Source of the DNA: Lacticaseibacillus absianus
GTDB lineage: Bacteria; Bacillota; Bacilli; Lactobacillales; Lactobacillaceae
Length of the DNA stretch: 64,000 nucleotides
Direction of reading: 5' to 3'
NCBI RefSeq assembly: GCF_013407595.1
Contig: NZ_JABEKX010000002.1
Location: 682,001 to 746,000 of the forward strand
Positions 1 to 9,066 of the stretch are shown one piece after another. Below the pieces are notes generated by a model. The model saw only the letters and a program-made list of their open reading frames with translations. It was not told the DNA's origin and made no database searches. Both the position numbers and the translations under genes were made by a program. The stretch's first letter is position 1; the number at the start of each line of letters is the position of its first letter.

Positions 1-744
1 ACGCACGATATCTACGAGGTCCTCAATCAGGCGACCGATGAGATCCAGCAAGCGTCCAATGCAAACACTGGGGTGATCAAGATCGGGCTGTTGGCGTCGA
101 TCGAAGACGGGGCCTTCACCGGGTTCATCGCGGATTACTACCTGAAGAATCCAGCGGTGCAGGTCCAGCTGCTCAACATGACGCGTCACGAGATCTGGGA
201 ACACCTCGAGAACAACCAGATCGACCTGGCGATCATGTACCTGCCAGACGACACGATCAAGAACTGGAAGCCGTACCAGTCGCGTAAGATCATTGACGAG
301 CAGCTGCTGTTCCTGCACCATAACGAGAAGCTCGCCAAGCGCAAGCGGGTCCACTTCCGCGACACGAACGAGAGCCCGTGGGTCACGTATCCAGAGACGT
401 ACTTCCTCAGCCACTTGCTGAAGGAGTCCTACAAGAATCAGCTGGTCGACTACCCGCATTGTGTTGCCCAGTTCACGACCCCGTATCAGATCATGCAGTT
501 CATCAACCGGACCGGGATCAACACCGCCTTGCCGAATTCCTTCTATCAGGCGCACCAGGAGCAGATCCATGCGTATGCGGTCGCGTTTGAGCCCGCCGTG
601 AACTTTGAGCTGGCGTTCGTCTTCCGCAAGGATAAGGATAAGATCCCGCGCGTTGCGCAGCTGCTCGCCGCCTTCGATGAATATCTTGCGGACAAGGATT
701 ACTTGTCGCGGGTCGCGGAGAACCGTGTTAAACTGAATGAGTAG
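1..744 (+). CDS. LysR-family regulator, C-terminal part (5' end outside window)
   Basis: The frame is open from the first base, so this is the 3' part of a longer gene. The visible part is a short linker followed by a periplasmic-binding-protein-like effector domain. It opens with the typical I-K-I-G-L strand and contains segments such as IDLAIMYLPDD and INTALPNSFY that fit the LysR substrate-binding fold. The DNA-binding helix-turn-helix would lie upstream of the window. The effector and target are unknown. It ends 34 bases before ppaC, with no obvious terminator between them, so read-through is possible. An internal GTG at 73 is not a likely start because the domain linker continues upstream of it. 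Confidence 0.8.
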   Translation, partial: THDIYEVLNQATDEIQQASNANTGVIKIGLLASIEDGAFTGFIADYYLKNPAVQVQLLNMTRHEIWEHLENNQIDLAIMYLPDDTIKNWKPYQSRKIIDEQLLFLHHNEKLAKRKRVHFRDTNESPWVTYPETYFLSHLLKESYKNQLVDYPHCVAQFTTPYQIMQFINRTGINTALPNSFYQAHQEQIHAYAVAFEPAVNFELAFVFRKDKDKIPRVAQLLAAFDEYLADKDYLSRVAENRVKLNE

Positions 745-778
745 TTTTTAGACCAACAAACATAAGGGAGAACCAATC

Positions 779-1711
779 ATGACGACATTGATTTTTGGCC
801 ACCAAAATCCAGATACGGACGCGCTGACAAGTGCGATGAGCTGGGCGGAGTATCAGCGCCAGCTCGGCAACCCTGACGTTGAGGCGGTGGCACTGGGCGA
901 ACCGAACGATGAGACCAAGTTCGCGCTGGACTACTTCAAGGTCGCGGCGCCACGGGTGATCAAGACGGCGGCGAACGAGACCGACACGGTCATGCTCGTC
1001 GACCACAACGAGTTCCAGCAGAGCGTGGCAGATATCGCCGACGTGACGATCGCAAGCGTGGTGGATCACCACCGGGTCGCGAACTTCAAGACGGCGGCGC
1101 CGCTGTTCTACCGGGCCGAACCCGTGGGGAGCACGAACTCGCTCATCTACAAGATGTTCAAGGAAAAAGGCTTTACGGTCCCGGCGACCCTGGCCGGCCT
1201 GATGGCTTCCGGGATCATCTCTGACACCTTGTTGCTCAAGAGCCCGACGACCACGCCGCTTGAGCGTGAGGTCCTGCCTGAACTTGCCGCGATCGCGGGT
1301 CTCGACCTGGAAGCATACGGGTTGGCCATGCTGAAGGCAGGCACCAACCTGGCAGCCAAGTCAGATCTGGATATCGTCGAGGGCGACGCCAAGAGCTTCG
1401 AGATGGCCGGTAAGACAGTCCGGATCGGTCAAGTCAATGTCGTCGATCTGACCGAGATCGAAGCGCGTCAGGCGGCGATCGAAGCCACGATGAAGGCAGA
1501 AGCCGAGCAGAACGGCTACGATACGTTCGTACTGATCGCGACCGACATCCTGAATTCGAACTCGATCGGCCTGGCGTACGGTCAGGACCAAGATAAGCTG
1601 GAAGCCGCGTTCGGGGCAACCTTTGACGCGGATCGGCGGCTGGCACTACCAGGCGTCGTGTCCCGCAAGAAGCAAGTGGTCCCACCGCTGCAGGCAGCCT
1701 ACGAAGCGTAA
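779..1711 (+). CDS. ppaC: Manganese-dependent inorganic pyrophosphatase (family II, DHH)
   Basis: The enzyme hydrolyses pyrophosphate to phosphate in the cytoplasm and so pulls biosynthetic reactions forward. The 310-residue length is normal for family II. The metal-binding residues are visible: H8, D12 and D14 in GHQNPDTDA, D75 in MLVDHNE, and the signature D96-H97-H98. The C-terminal DHHA2 domain carries the phosphate-binding SRKKQ segment near residue 295. An AGGGAG ribosome binding site precedes the ATG. A strong terminator follows the stop codon, so the gene is expressed as its own unit or with the LysR gene. Family II enzymes prefer Mn(II) or Co(II), which fits a manganese-centred lactobacillus. 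Confidence 0.97.
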   Translation: MTTLIFGHQNPDTDALTSAMSWAEYQRQLGNPDVEAVALGEPNDETKFALDYFKVAAPRVIKTAANETDTVMLVDHNEFQQSVADIADVTIASVVDHHRVANFKTAAPLFYRAEPVGSTNSLIYKMFKEKGFTVPATLAGLMASGIISDTLLLKSPTTTPLEREVLPELAAIAGLDLEAYGLAMLKAGTNLAAKSDLDIVEGDAKSFEMAGKTVRIGQVNVVDLTEIEARQAAIEATMKAEAEQNGYDTFVLIATDILNSNSIGLAYGQDQDKLEAAFGATFDADRRLALPGVVSRKKQVVPPLQAAYEA

Positions 1712-1716
1712 CGCCG

Positions 1717-1743
1717 AAGCGCCCACCATTGGGCGCTTTTTTT
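1717..1743 (+). terminator. Rho-independent terminator of ppaC
   Basis: An 8-bp stem (AAGCGCCC / GGGCGCTT) with a 6-base loop runs into a row of seven T. It starts six bases after the ppaC stop codon. Confidence 0.93.
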
Positions 1744-1759
1744 AGAGGAGGTCCTATCC

Positions 1760-2845
1760 ATGCAAGAAGCTGAACAGATCCAACTGATCCAGAACTTTTC
1801 GAACGCCTTCGGGCCATCTGGCTATGAGCAGCCCGTGGTCCGCCTGTATCGCGATGCCGTCGCGCCATATGGCACGACGACGATCGACGGGATGTTCAAC
1901 GCGCTCACTGCGCGTAACGGGAACACCGGCAAGCGACCGGTCGTTCAGTTGGACGCCCATGCGGATGAAGTGGGCCTGCTGGTCCAAGCGGTGCGGCCAA
2001 GCGGGCTGATCAAGTTCGTCACGCTCGGCGGCTGGGTGCCGACGAACGTGCCCGCGATGAGCGTCACGATCCGCAACAAGCGGGGCGAGTATGTCCAAGG
2101 GGTCGTGGCGACTAAGCCACCGCACTTCATGACCGCTGCTGAACGCAACACGGTCCCGCAGATCGCCGAGATGTCGATCGACGTTGGGAGCACCAGCCGT
2201 GAAGAGACCATCAATGATTTTGGCATCGACACCGGGTGTCCGATCGTGCCGACCGTGGCGTGCCAATTCGATGCCAAGCACGGCGTGTTCTTCGGCAAGG
2301 CATTCGACGATCGTATCGGGTGCGCGGCGCTGGTCGACACACTGGCGACCCTAGACGGTGAAGCGCTGGGTGTCGATGTGGTCGCAGGCCTCTCCACACA
2401 GGAAGAAGTTGGGCTGCGTGGTGCGTATGTGACCGCGCGCAAGGTCGAGGCGGACCTCGCCATCGTCTTTGAAGGCTGCCCAGCCGATGATACCTTCGAG
2501 CCAGACTGGCTTAGCCAGACCCGGATGAAAGGTGGCCCGATGCTGCGCGATATGGACACCACCTACATCGCGAACCCGCAGTTCCAGCAGTTTGCCGCCG
2601 ACCTTGCCGATGAGTTGCACCTCCCGTACACCCGTGCGGTCCGTACCGGTGGGGGACAGAATGGGGCAGCGATCGGGTACTGGAAAGGCATCCCGACGAT
2701 CGTGGTCGGGATCCCGGTGCGCTACGAGCACACCGCGTTCAACTATACGGCGCTAAGCGATTTCCAAGCGTCGACCCAGCTGGTCCAGACGCTCTTACGG
2801 CGCCTGGACGCAGCGACCATTGCTAGCTTCAGCAGTGTGGACTGA
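1760..2845 (+). CDS. M42-family metallo-aminopeptidase
   Basis: This is a cytosolic dinuclear-metal aminopeptidase of the M42 family (PepA/YsdC/FrvX group). It removes N-terminal residues from peptides; the exact specificity cannot be read from sequence. Family residues are in place: the first metal-binding His in DAHADE (H67), Asp in AFDDR (D183/D184), the paired glutamates in STQEE (E215/E216), Glu in VFEGC (E238), and the late His in RYEHT near residue 330. The 361-residue length is standard. An AGAGGAGG ribosome binding site supports the ATG at 1760. The gene lies between two terminators and so is probably monocistronic. Confidence 0.93.
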   Translation: MQEAEQIQLIQNFSNAFGPSGYEQPVVRLYRDAVAPYGTTTIDGMFNALTARNGNTGKRPVVQLDAHADEVGLLVQAVRPSGLIKFVTLGGWVPTNVPAMSVTIRNKRGEYVQGVVATKPPHFMTAAERNTVPQIAEMSIDVGSTSREETINDFGIDTGCPIVPTVACQFDAKHGVFFGKAFDDRIGCAALVDTLATLDGEALGVDVVAGLSTQEEVGLRGAYVTARKVEADLAIVFEGCPADDTFEPDWLSQTRMKGGPMLRDMDTTYIANPQFQQFAADLADELHLPYTRAVRTGGGQNGAAIGYWKGIPTIVVGIPVRYEHTAFNYTALSDFQASTQLVQTLLRRLDAATIASFSSVD

Positions 2846-2870
2846 GCGATCAGCCTGTGTTGTCGATTCA

Positions 2871-2910
2871 AGCACGCCATCCCGGAAGCCAACGGGATGG
2901 CGTGCTTTTT
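2871..2910 (+). terminator. Terminator of the M42 peptidase gene
   Basis: A perfect 13-bp stem (2871-2883 with 2894-2906) has a 10-base loop and ends in a run of T. Confidence 0.93.
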
Positions 2911-3620
2911 GGTGGACCGGTTATGGCGCGAGCGTTCGGCGCATTTGGGTGGCGGCGTGATGACCAAGTCGTTGGGTGTGGTCGTGCCGGTACGCCGGCG
3001 GTGCCATCAGCCGTTGAAGCACATGGCGGCGGTGATCGCTGTGGATCCGCCGTGGATCGGCGCATGCGCGCAGTGGTTGGATATTGGATCGCGGCCGAAC
3101 TGTGGGCGCGATCAACTTCGGTTGCATTTCTTCGTATAATATATATTATGTTAACTAAAAAGTGGGCGGTAGTTCGCATCCAGTCTTATGCAATTGCCCT
3201 CTTCGAACTACCGATAACTGGGACGAGCGCTTATCCCGACGGAGCCTTTGTGATCGCCACACAAGTCAGTCATGAGCATCGCTCGTTGAACGTGCCGATC
3301 ACTTGCGTCAATGAGCACGATTTTCGGTGATCGTGGCATGACAGCCGAGAATATGCTGACGTGGCTTAGGGTTGAACAGCCTGTTGTCTCGGACCACTTG
3401 GCGCCAAAGGCGCTCATGCGAGATCGTATTTCGACTGTGGGTTTAAGGTGCGCGCCATTGCAGCGCGAGCCTTACCTTGACTCCGTCATCGTCATGTCAT
3501 AAAGAAGCCTTTATATGCCGCAATCTGCTTCACTCAAATAGTCATCAATCATGACGACGTCCGCCCTTTTTCAATTGCCTAAAATCAAATGTGAGATATG
3601 CAATGCCGTAAAACCAATAG
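2911..3620. other. Gene-poor stretch with decayed character
   Basis: About 700 bases contain no convincing gene. The first 200 bases are GC-rich and code-like, but no frame resembles a known family. From about 3130 the composition turns AT-richer. There is an AT-only perfect palindrome of 14 bases at 3136-3149. A 60-codon frame begins with ATG at 3149 and ends at 3330; a second frame runs 3311-3502. Neither has a good ribosome binding site or a recognisable domain, although part of the second (VEQPVVSDHL) vaguely recalls a winged-helix recognition helix. The stretch may hold remains of one or more lost genes. I could not identify an insertion sequence. Confidence 0.5.
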
Positions 3621-3690
3621 AAGAGCCATAGGCGTAACGCCCAACGACGCGTCTATGCCTGACTATGCTGATGATTCAACGGCTCTTTTA
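3621..3690 (-). terminator. Imperfect hairpin after the orphan gene
   Basis: The 7-base arms AAGAGCC (3621-3627) and GGCTCTT (3681-3687) abut the TAA stop codon of the minus-strand gene at 3688. Between them a second inner stem (CATAG / CTATG, flanked by GCGT / ACGC) can form. The T-run on the minus side is weak, so this is a possible terminator rather than a textbook one. Confidence 0.45.
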
Positions 3691-4287
3691 TACGCCCGTT
3701 GAGGCGAACGCCGATATCAGGTTAATTTTCCACGTTTGAACAAATTTGATCGTCTGAGTTAGTTTCAGGGTCAGATACTGATTCTTAGGCAGCTTGTATT
3801 GAGATAAGACGAAGTAGCTGTATGTCCGCCCCATGCTGGTAAACGTCAATTGATAACCGACGCCATTATCGTTAGACTTTGCGGCCGCGACAGGCGCAAG
3901 CGAGAAGTCGGTCAAACGATGTCTGTCAAAGCGAGTCACGTGTGTGTGAACCGCAAAGGTTCTGACAACGGCAATTTGATTTTCTTCGAAGACAATAAAG
4001 CTGGGCCGATTAAAGCACGCCGTTAAGAACCAGATAGATGGGCCGATAAAAAGCGCGCCGGCAGTAGTCGTAGAATCATTCCAAGGGCGGGCGTAAACCA
4101 TCCTTGTTGAATCGCGGATACCTAGCTGCTTCAGGCGGTCTTCTAGCGTCTTTTGATTGGTTAAAAGTGGTGGAAAGATCAATGTGTTTACCTCCAGATT
4201 AAGCGCTGGCTGGTACAGACGCCTCAAAGCAGTCACACCAAGTCCCCCGTTGCGAATCTGTTTGTCAGTCTTTTTTCGTTGAAGCAA
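3688..4287 (-). CDS. Orphan hypothetical protein, possibly with a bacterial PH-like beta domain
   Basis: I do not recognise this gene. It encodes about 199 residues and ends in a region of regular beta strands (IAVVRTFAVHTHVTRFDRHR, then YQLTFTSMGRTYSYFVLSQY) that recalls bacterial PH-like folds. A hydrophobic stretch (AGALFIGPSIWFLTACF) lies before it. The codons use more A and T than neighbouring genes (many ATT, AAT, ACT), which suggests recent acquisition. The longest frame starts with TTG at 4287, but AAGGA lies only two bases upstream of it, so the true start may be further in. The gene is isolated between the gene-poor stretch and an unrelated plus-strand gene. The coding call is moderately sure; the function is unknown. 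Confidence 0.6.
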   Translation of the reverse strand: MLQRKKTDKQIRNGGLGVTALRRLYQPALNLEVNTLIFPPLLTNQKTLEDRLKQLGIRDSTRMVYARPWNDSTTTAGALFIGPSIWFLTACFNRPSFIVFEENQIAVVRTFAVHTHVTRFDRHRLTDFSLAPVAAAKSNDNGVGYQLTFTSMGRTYSYFVLSQYKLPKNQYLTLKLTQTIKFVQTWKINLISAFASTGV

Positions 4288-4440
4288 ATTCCTTATAACC
4301 TATACCATAGCATACACCGTAAACGTTTCCCCTTAAACCCTCACCAAGGGACGCTAACCTGCACCGGCACCTAACGTCCGATTCGCTACGCTGACCGGCT
4401 TGCCATAACGTGTCGCCTCGGCGACCGGTGGCGAGGCTGA

Positions 4441-4470
4441 TTGCATCGTGCTACATCATCTGACTATAAT
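4441..4470 (+). promoter_or_regulatory. Promoter of the N-formylglutamate amidohydrolase gene
   Basis: A perfect TATAAT at 4465-4470 is preceded by TTGCAT at 4441-4446 with an 18-base spacer. The start codon lies 47 bases downstream. Confidence 0.6.
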
Positions 4471-4517
4471 GAATCGAGATAGTTTCGTCACGAATCACCC
4501 GAAAGAAGGTCGATCGA

Positions 4518-5306
4518 ATGCCCCTGCTCACTGTGGCCAACGAATTCACCCACCGATGGCCGCTGGTCGTCAGCCTACCGCACAGCGGGACTTGGTGTCC
4601 GGCCAGCATGCGGGCGGCTTTGCGGCCAGATGTCGTGTTGGCGAACACGGATTGGTTCTTACCAGCGCTGTATGAATGGTTGCCTGCCATGGGGGTGACC
4701 ACGTTAGTCAACCGTGTGAACCGCTATGTGGCCGATCCCAATCGGTCGAGACGTGGTCCGCATGATGGGTCGTATGAGCAGACTGCAGTCTACACGCGCA
4801 ACACGTTTGGGCACCCATTGTATCGAACCCCCCTGCCGCCTAGGGTGATCCAGGCTCGGCTGCGCGCTTACCACACCCCCTATCGTGATCGGCTACAGGC
4901 GTTGTTGGCGGCTAAGCAGGCGACGTTTGGCCGGGTCGTGCTGCTCGATCTGCACAGTTTTGCGGAATACCCGCACGACCACGAGACCCCGCCGGCAGAT
5001 GTGGTGATCGGGAACCGGCACGACCTGACCGCTTCGCGCGCAATACGGCAGCGGATCAGCGCCGCCCTTGCTGATGAAGGGTTCAGTGTCGCGGCGAATC
5101 ATCCCTTTGCCGGTGGCGATATCACTCAGACATACGGTCGCCTACCTGGCGTGGCCGCGCTGCAGGTAGAACTTCGCTATCGCTGCTACATTGCGACGCG
5201 TGCGTTCGGTGAAGTGCAACTGACTGCACCGGACCCAGTCTTGTTTGCGACGGCCACAGCGCGCCTCAAGCGCGCCCTGCAGCCGTTGATCACGGCATTG
5301 TCATGA
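4518..5306 (+). CDS. N-formylglutamate amidohydrolase-like protein
   Basis: This 262-residue protein belongs to the N-formylglutamate amidohydrolase (FGase) family, zinc-type hydrolases that release glutamate and formate in histidine degradation. The N-terminal PHSG motif (H22-S23-G24), the DLHSF segment in the middle, and the late ANHPFAGG and LQVELRY segments support the family. No hut genes are nearby, so the natural substrate may be another N-acylated amino acid. An AAGAAGG ribosome binding site precedes the ATG. A strong bidirectional terminator follows. The gene is monocistronic with its own promoter. Confidence 0.85.
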   Translation: MPLLTVANEFTHRWPLVVSLPHSGTWCPASMRAALRPDVVLANTDWFLPALYEWLPAMGVTTLVNRVNRYVADPNRSRRGPHDGSYEQTAVYTRNTFGHPLYRTPLPPRVIQARLRAYHTPYRDRLQALLAAKQATFGRVVLLDLHSFAEYPHDHETPPADVVIGNRHDLTASRAIRQRISAALADEGFSVAANHPFAGGDITQTYGRLPGVAALQVELRYRCYIATRAFGEVQLTAPDPVLFATATARLKRALQPLITALS

Positions 5307-5320
5307 GCTTGCCTGGACCG

Positions 5321-5365
5321 TAGACGAAAAACCGGTGCCTTGTCGAGGCACCGGTTTTTCGTCTA
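5321..5365. terminator. Strong bidirectional terminator
   Basis: Two perfect 20-base arms (5321-5340 and 5346-5365) enclose a 5-base loop, with A- and T-tracts inside the arms. It separates the plus-strand amidohydrolase from the convergent minus-strand ABC gene ending at 5409. Confidence 0.95.
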
Positions 5366-5408
5366 GAGTGATCAGCCGCCCAGGCGATCAAGTCGAGCGA
5401 TCAAGCGA

Positions 5409-7232
5409 TCACTGGTACAAGTCGGCCTGGGCGGAGAATAAGTCTCGGTACAAGCCGGGCTCGGCCATGAGTGCCGCGTGCGTCCCGCGCTGGACAAAGC
5501 GGCCAGCCGACATGACGAGGATCTGATCGGCAAATCGAGTGGCACTCATTCGGTGTGAGATGTACAGGGCAGTCCGATCGGCGATCAGGGCGTCAAAATG
5601 TTGATAGATCTCGTACTCGGAGACGGGGTCTAACGCGGCAGTCGGCTCATCGAGGACGATGAATGGTGAGTCCTTGTACCAGGCACGGGCGATGGCGAGC
5701 TTCTGTGCCTCACCCCCGGAAACAGTCACGCCGTCTGGGTCTAGCTCACGCGTCAAAGCGGTATCCATCCCCTTCGGCCACTCGCAGACGCGCTCGGCCA
5801 CGCCGGCAATCGTCAGGGCCTGGGCGACCCGTGCACGATCCACGTTCGGCGATACGGCGACGTTTTCGGCCACAGAGAACGCAAATAGCTGGAAATCTTG
5901 AAAGACGGTGGCGAATAACGCCTGGTACTCGGCCAAGTCGTATTTTTGGATGTCAAAGCCATTGAGGGTGATCCGCCCACTGGTCGGTGTCAGCATGCGG
6001 ATCAGTAATTTGATCAGGGTGGTCTTACCGCTTCCATTAGGGCCGACGAGCGCGAGGCGCTGCCCGACCTCTAGCGTTAAGGTCACATGACTGACGGCAT
6101 CTTCGGTTGCGCCTGGGTAGCGATAGGATACATCGTCGAAGTGGACGCTGAACTGACGGTCGAGTCGTTTTTCAACGGGGATCGAACCAGCAGCCGGTGG
6201 ATCGGGGTAGTTCAGGAACTGAAGGTAATGATCCAGGGCGTCGTACAGTGCGGCCGCCTGGGGGTGCAGCATGAAGTAACCGGCGATCGCAGTGATCAGC
6301 TGACTCAGGTAGCCAACGCTGAGGACCACGGTCCCGATAGCGATCGCCCCACTGAGCGCCTTGAGGCTGACAAGCAGGTACAGGCAGCCGACGGCCAGCA
6401 CGAGTCCCACACTGACCAGCATCCCCGCTTGACTGCGCCGGATCCAAAGCCGGTTGCTCCGGGTCATCAGCCGGTCAGTGGCCTCCCGATCCTGGTTCAA
6501 GTACCAATGGTCGGGATCGTACAGGCGCAAATGTTTCCCGTTTGCGATCGGGCGCAACAGTTCGTTGACGTAGTAATTCAACACGGTGTTGAGGCGAACG
6601 TTGAACTGGTAAAAGGCTGCCCCCAAACGCGCAGACAAGTGATTACTGGCGACCGTGATCGCGAGCACGGTCCCTAGTAAGATCAAGAGTAACGTTGCGA
6701 ATCGCCAACCATTGACCCACACCGACCAACCGGCGCTGTGTACCGGGCGACTGAGCATCAAGCGCACGATCACTGCGCCGCCGGCCAACGCAGAAATAAT
6801 GAGCGTGAGCGCCGCGATGAGCTGGTCATGGATGTAGTTCTGGAAGCCACCGGTATACGTCCACCCGCTGATCGCAGCCGAGTATTCGTCGCGAAACGGT
6901 TGGGTCAAAAATGTGGCGTAGCTGACCGTCATCAGCTTCTGGGTGACCTGTTCATCGACGCGGTCGTTCAGCGCCGTGGCGGCTAGGTTGTAGCGATAAT
7001 CGCAAAACGACTTAGCGGTGTTGAGAACTGCGATCACGATCACAGCTCCGGCGGTCCACATCAGCAAGGTCGTTGTGGCCCCGGTGGTGACTAAGCGGGT
7101 CAGAAGCCAGCCTAGCAGAGTCGCGATCAGCAGCGGTTGTGCTACGGTCAGCACGGCCGCAACGACCGCCAACGGCAAGATCGTGTGGTCGAGCTGATGG
7201 ACAAAACGCAGATAGTCAAACTGTCGGTGCAT
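5409..7232 (-). CDS. ABC exporter half-transporter B (membrane domain fused to ATPase)
   Basis: The protein has 607 residues: a six-helix membrane domain (about 1-330) followed by an ATP-binding domain. Walker A is at 397-404 (GPNGSGKT), the signature at 504-508 (VSGGE), Walker B with catalytic E529 in FIVLDEP, and the switch His is H560. All ATPase residues are intact, although the signature ends in E rather than Q. The start overlaps the upstream ABC gene by 17 bases and has an AAAGGAGG site, so the two are translationally coupled and probably form a heterodimeric exporter in the plasma membrane. The substrate is unknown. The regulator-kinase pair upstream suggests control by an external peptide or cell-envelope signal. 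Confidence 0.9.
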   Translation of the reverse strand: MHRQFDYLRFVHQLDHTILPLAVVAAVLTVAQPLLIATLLGWLLTRLVTTGATTTLLMWTAGAVIVIAVLNTAKSFCDYRYNLAATALNDRVDEQVTQKLMTVSYATFLTQPFRDEYSAAISGWTYTGGFQNYIHDQLIAALTLIISALAGGAVIVRLMLSRPVHSAGWSVWVNGWRFATLLLILLGTVLAITVASNHLSARLGAAFYQFNVRLNTVLNYYVNELLRPIANGKHLRLYDPDHWYLNQDREATDRLMTRSNRLWIRRSQAGMLVSVGLVLAVGCLYLLVSLKALSGAIAIGTVVLSVGYLSQLITAIAGYFMLHPQAAALYDALDHYLQFLNYPDPPAAGSIPVEKRLDRQFSVHFDDVSYRYPGATEDAVSHVTLTLEVGQRLALVGPNGSGKTTLIKLLIRMLTPTSGRITLNGFDIQKYDLAEYQALFATVFQDFQLFAFSVAENVAVSPNVDRARVAQALTIAGVAERVCEWPKGMDTALTRELDPDGVTVSGGEAQKLAIARAWYKDSPFIVLDEPTAALDPVSEYEIYQHFDALIADRTALYISHRMSATRFADQILVMSAGRFVQRGTHAALMAEPGLYRDLFSAQADLYQ

Positions 7233-9018
7233 CCGGGTTCACCTCCTTTTGGTAGTAGCGACGCTGGATGGCAAATAGCGCGGCGTAGGCCCCGCCTTGC
7301 GCTAGCAAGGCGTCGTGGTTGCCCTGCTCGGTCACGTGCCCGTCTTGTAAGTAATAGATCTGGTCGCAGAATTTCGTTGAGGCCAACCGGTGGCTGATGA
7401 ACAGGCTCGTCTTGCCAGTGCTTTCGCGCTCGTAGGCCTCATACTGGCGGCGTTCCGCCAGGGCGTCTAAGGCGGCCGTTGGCTCATCGAGGACTAGGAT
7501 CGCACCGTCACGGTATAGCGCACGCGCTAGCATCAATTGCTGGACTTGGCCGCCGGATAAGTCCATGCCGGCGTCGTCCAGCTTAGTCGTCAGCGGCGTG
7601 TCTAGCCCCTGGGGGAGTCGGTCAACAAGCGGCTGCAGGCCAGTTGCCACCAGGACATGCTGAAGGCGTTGGGGTGCTTCGGGTTGGTGCATCAAGATGT
7701 TCTGGCGCAAGGTGTCGGCGATCACCAGCCCGTCTTGAAAGACCGGGGCAAACAACCGTCGAAGCGTTGCCGTTGGGATCGTGCTCAGCGGCTGGTCATC
7801 CAGCGTGATCGTGCCGTGTTGCGGGGTCAACAGGCCCATCAACAGAAGCGTCAAGGTCGTCTTGCCCGCCCCGTTACGGCCGACCAGCGCCGCCTTACAC
7901 CCACCGGGGATCAACAGGTCCAGGTGATGCAGTGTCGGCGTTGAACTGCCGGGATAGGTGTAACTGACGTCGATGAAGCGGATGGTCGGTGCGGCCGACA
8001 GCGACTTCGGAGCAGGCTCGGCGGCTGGGGCCGTTGGCAAGAACGGTGTGAACGCCGCCAAGTCATGGCGGTGCAGCTGCCACTGATGCCAGCTCGTCAG
8101 CATCATTGTAGTGTTCCGGCTGACCTCACCGATCAACCCAAAGGCCAGCGTGAATGTACTCAGGTCAATGCGGCCATGCTGGATCGCCACGATTAGGGCG
8201 CCGTAGACGAGTAGATCTCGCGCCGCACCCAGCCAGTGCGTTCCGGTGGTGGCGAGCCACTGTGTCCGTTCGATCTGTTGGCGTAGTCCGTAGCGCTTGC
8301 GTTTGATCGTGTGTAGCTGCTTGCCGTACCAAGGCGCCATGTGGTAGAGCCGGAGATCCTTGGCGTTCTTCTGGGCAAACGCCGCGGATTGGACGACCCA
8401 CTGTTGGTTATACAGCGCTTGGTTCTGGTCTCGGACTCGGGTGCGGACCCGCCGTGCCCACGCGAGCAGACCAGCGGCGCCGAGCGCGACGAGGATCGCG
8501 ACCAACGGGAGCCACCAGATGATCCGCCCAAGTAACGCGCTGAGGATCAGGGTCATACTCGCCGCGCTCAAGGTATCGCTGACAGCGGTGAACAGCTGAC
8601 TGGCTGCGGCGTTGTCGGTATTAGTCGCAAACTGCGCCGCTGCCTCATAGCGTTCACGGTACACCGGGTCGATCACGTTCTGGTAGTCACCGGTCACGAA
8701 TTCTTTTTCGGCCCCCCAGCTGAGGCGCAGACGGCCGAAACTTTGGTGGGCCAACAGCCGGGTGCGCAACGTCGGCCGAAGCCACGTCGCGAGTGCGAGC
8801 GTCAAAGAGAGCCCGGCGATCCCAAGCGCGAGGCGGGCACCAGGCGTGTGGACCTCTAGCTGGCCCACCAACCAGGCTGGTAACCCGGCCGTGATCAGCG
8901 TGATCGTCAGTTGGCTCGCAATTTGCGCGGGGATCAGCCATAAGAAGTGGCCCTGGGCCTGGCGCAGGACACGGGCGTACCATGTCAGCAGATGTTCTTG
9001 AGGGGATGGTCGATTCAT
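7216..9018 (-). CDS. ABC exporter half-transporter A (membrane domain fused to ATPase)
   Basis: This 600-residue exporter subunit has an N-terminal membrane domain (about 15-320), then Walker A at 380-387 (GRNGAGKT), signature LSGGQ at 487-491, Walker B ending in E512 and switch His H543. A longer frame begins with GTG at 9027, but the AAAGGAGG ribosome binding site sits right against that codon, so the ATG at 9018, eight bases after the site, is the better start. It lies 93 bases after the kinase gene and overlaps transporter B. Both halves look catalytically complete, unlike many heterodimers with one degenerate site. The cargo cannot be inferred. Confidence 0.9.
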   Translation of the reverse strand: MNRPSPQEHLLTWYARVLRQAQGHFLWLIPAQIASQLTITLITAGLPAWLVGQLEVHTPGARLALGIAGLSLTLALATWLRPTLRTRLLAHQSFGRLRLSWGAEKEFVTGDYQNVIDPVYRERYEAAAQFATNTDNAAASQLFTAVSDTLSAASMTLILSALLGRIIWWLPLVAILVALGAAGLLAWARRVRTRVRDQNQALYNQQWVVQSAAFAQKNAKDLRLYHMAPWYGKQLHTIKRKRYGLRQQIERTQWLATTGTHWLGAARDLLVYGALIVAIQHGRIDLSTFTLAFGLIGEVSRNTTMMLTSWHQWQLHRHDLAAFTPFLPTAPAAEPAPKSLSAAPTIRFIDVSYTYPGSSTPTLHHLDLLIPGGCKAALVGRNGAGKTTLTLLLMGLLTPQHGTITLDDQPLSTIPTATLRRLFAPVFQDGLVIADTLRQNILMHQPEAPQRLQHVLVATGLQPLVDRLPQGLDTPLTTKLDDAGMDLSGGQVQQLMLARALYRDGAILVLDEPTAALDALAERRQYEAYERESTGKTSLFISHRLASTKFCDQIYYLQDGHVTEQGNHDALLAQGGAYAALFAIQRRYYQKEVNPDAPTV

Positions 9019-9066
9019 CCGCCTCACCTCCTTTACTTCGCCCAGTGTAGCGCGGGAAGACTAACA

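Noticed and set aside
2857-3330. A 157-codon open frame downstream of the M42 peptidase
   Set aside because: It begins inside the terminator of the preceding gene, has no ribosome binding site and no resemblance to a known protein. Only its last 60 codons have a separate ATG.
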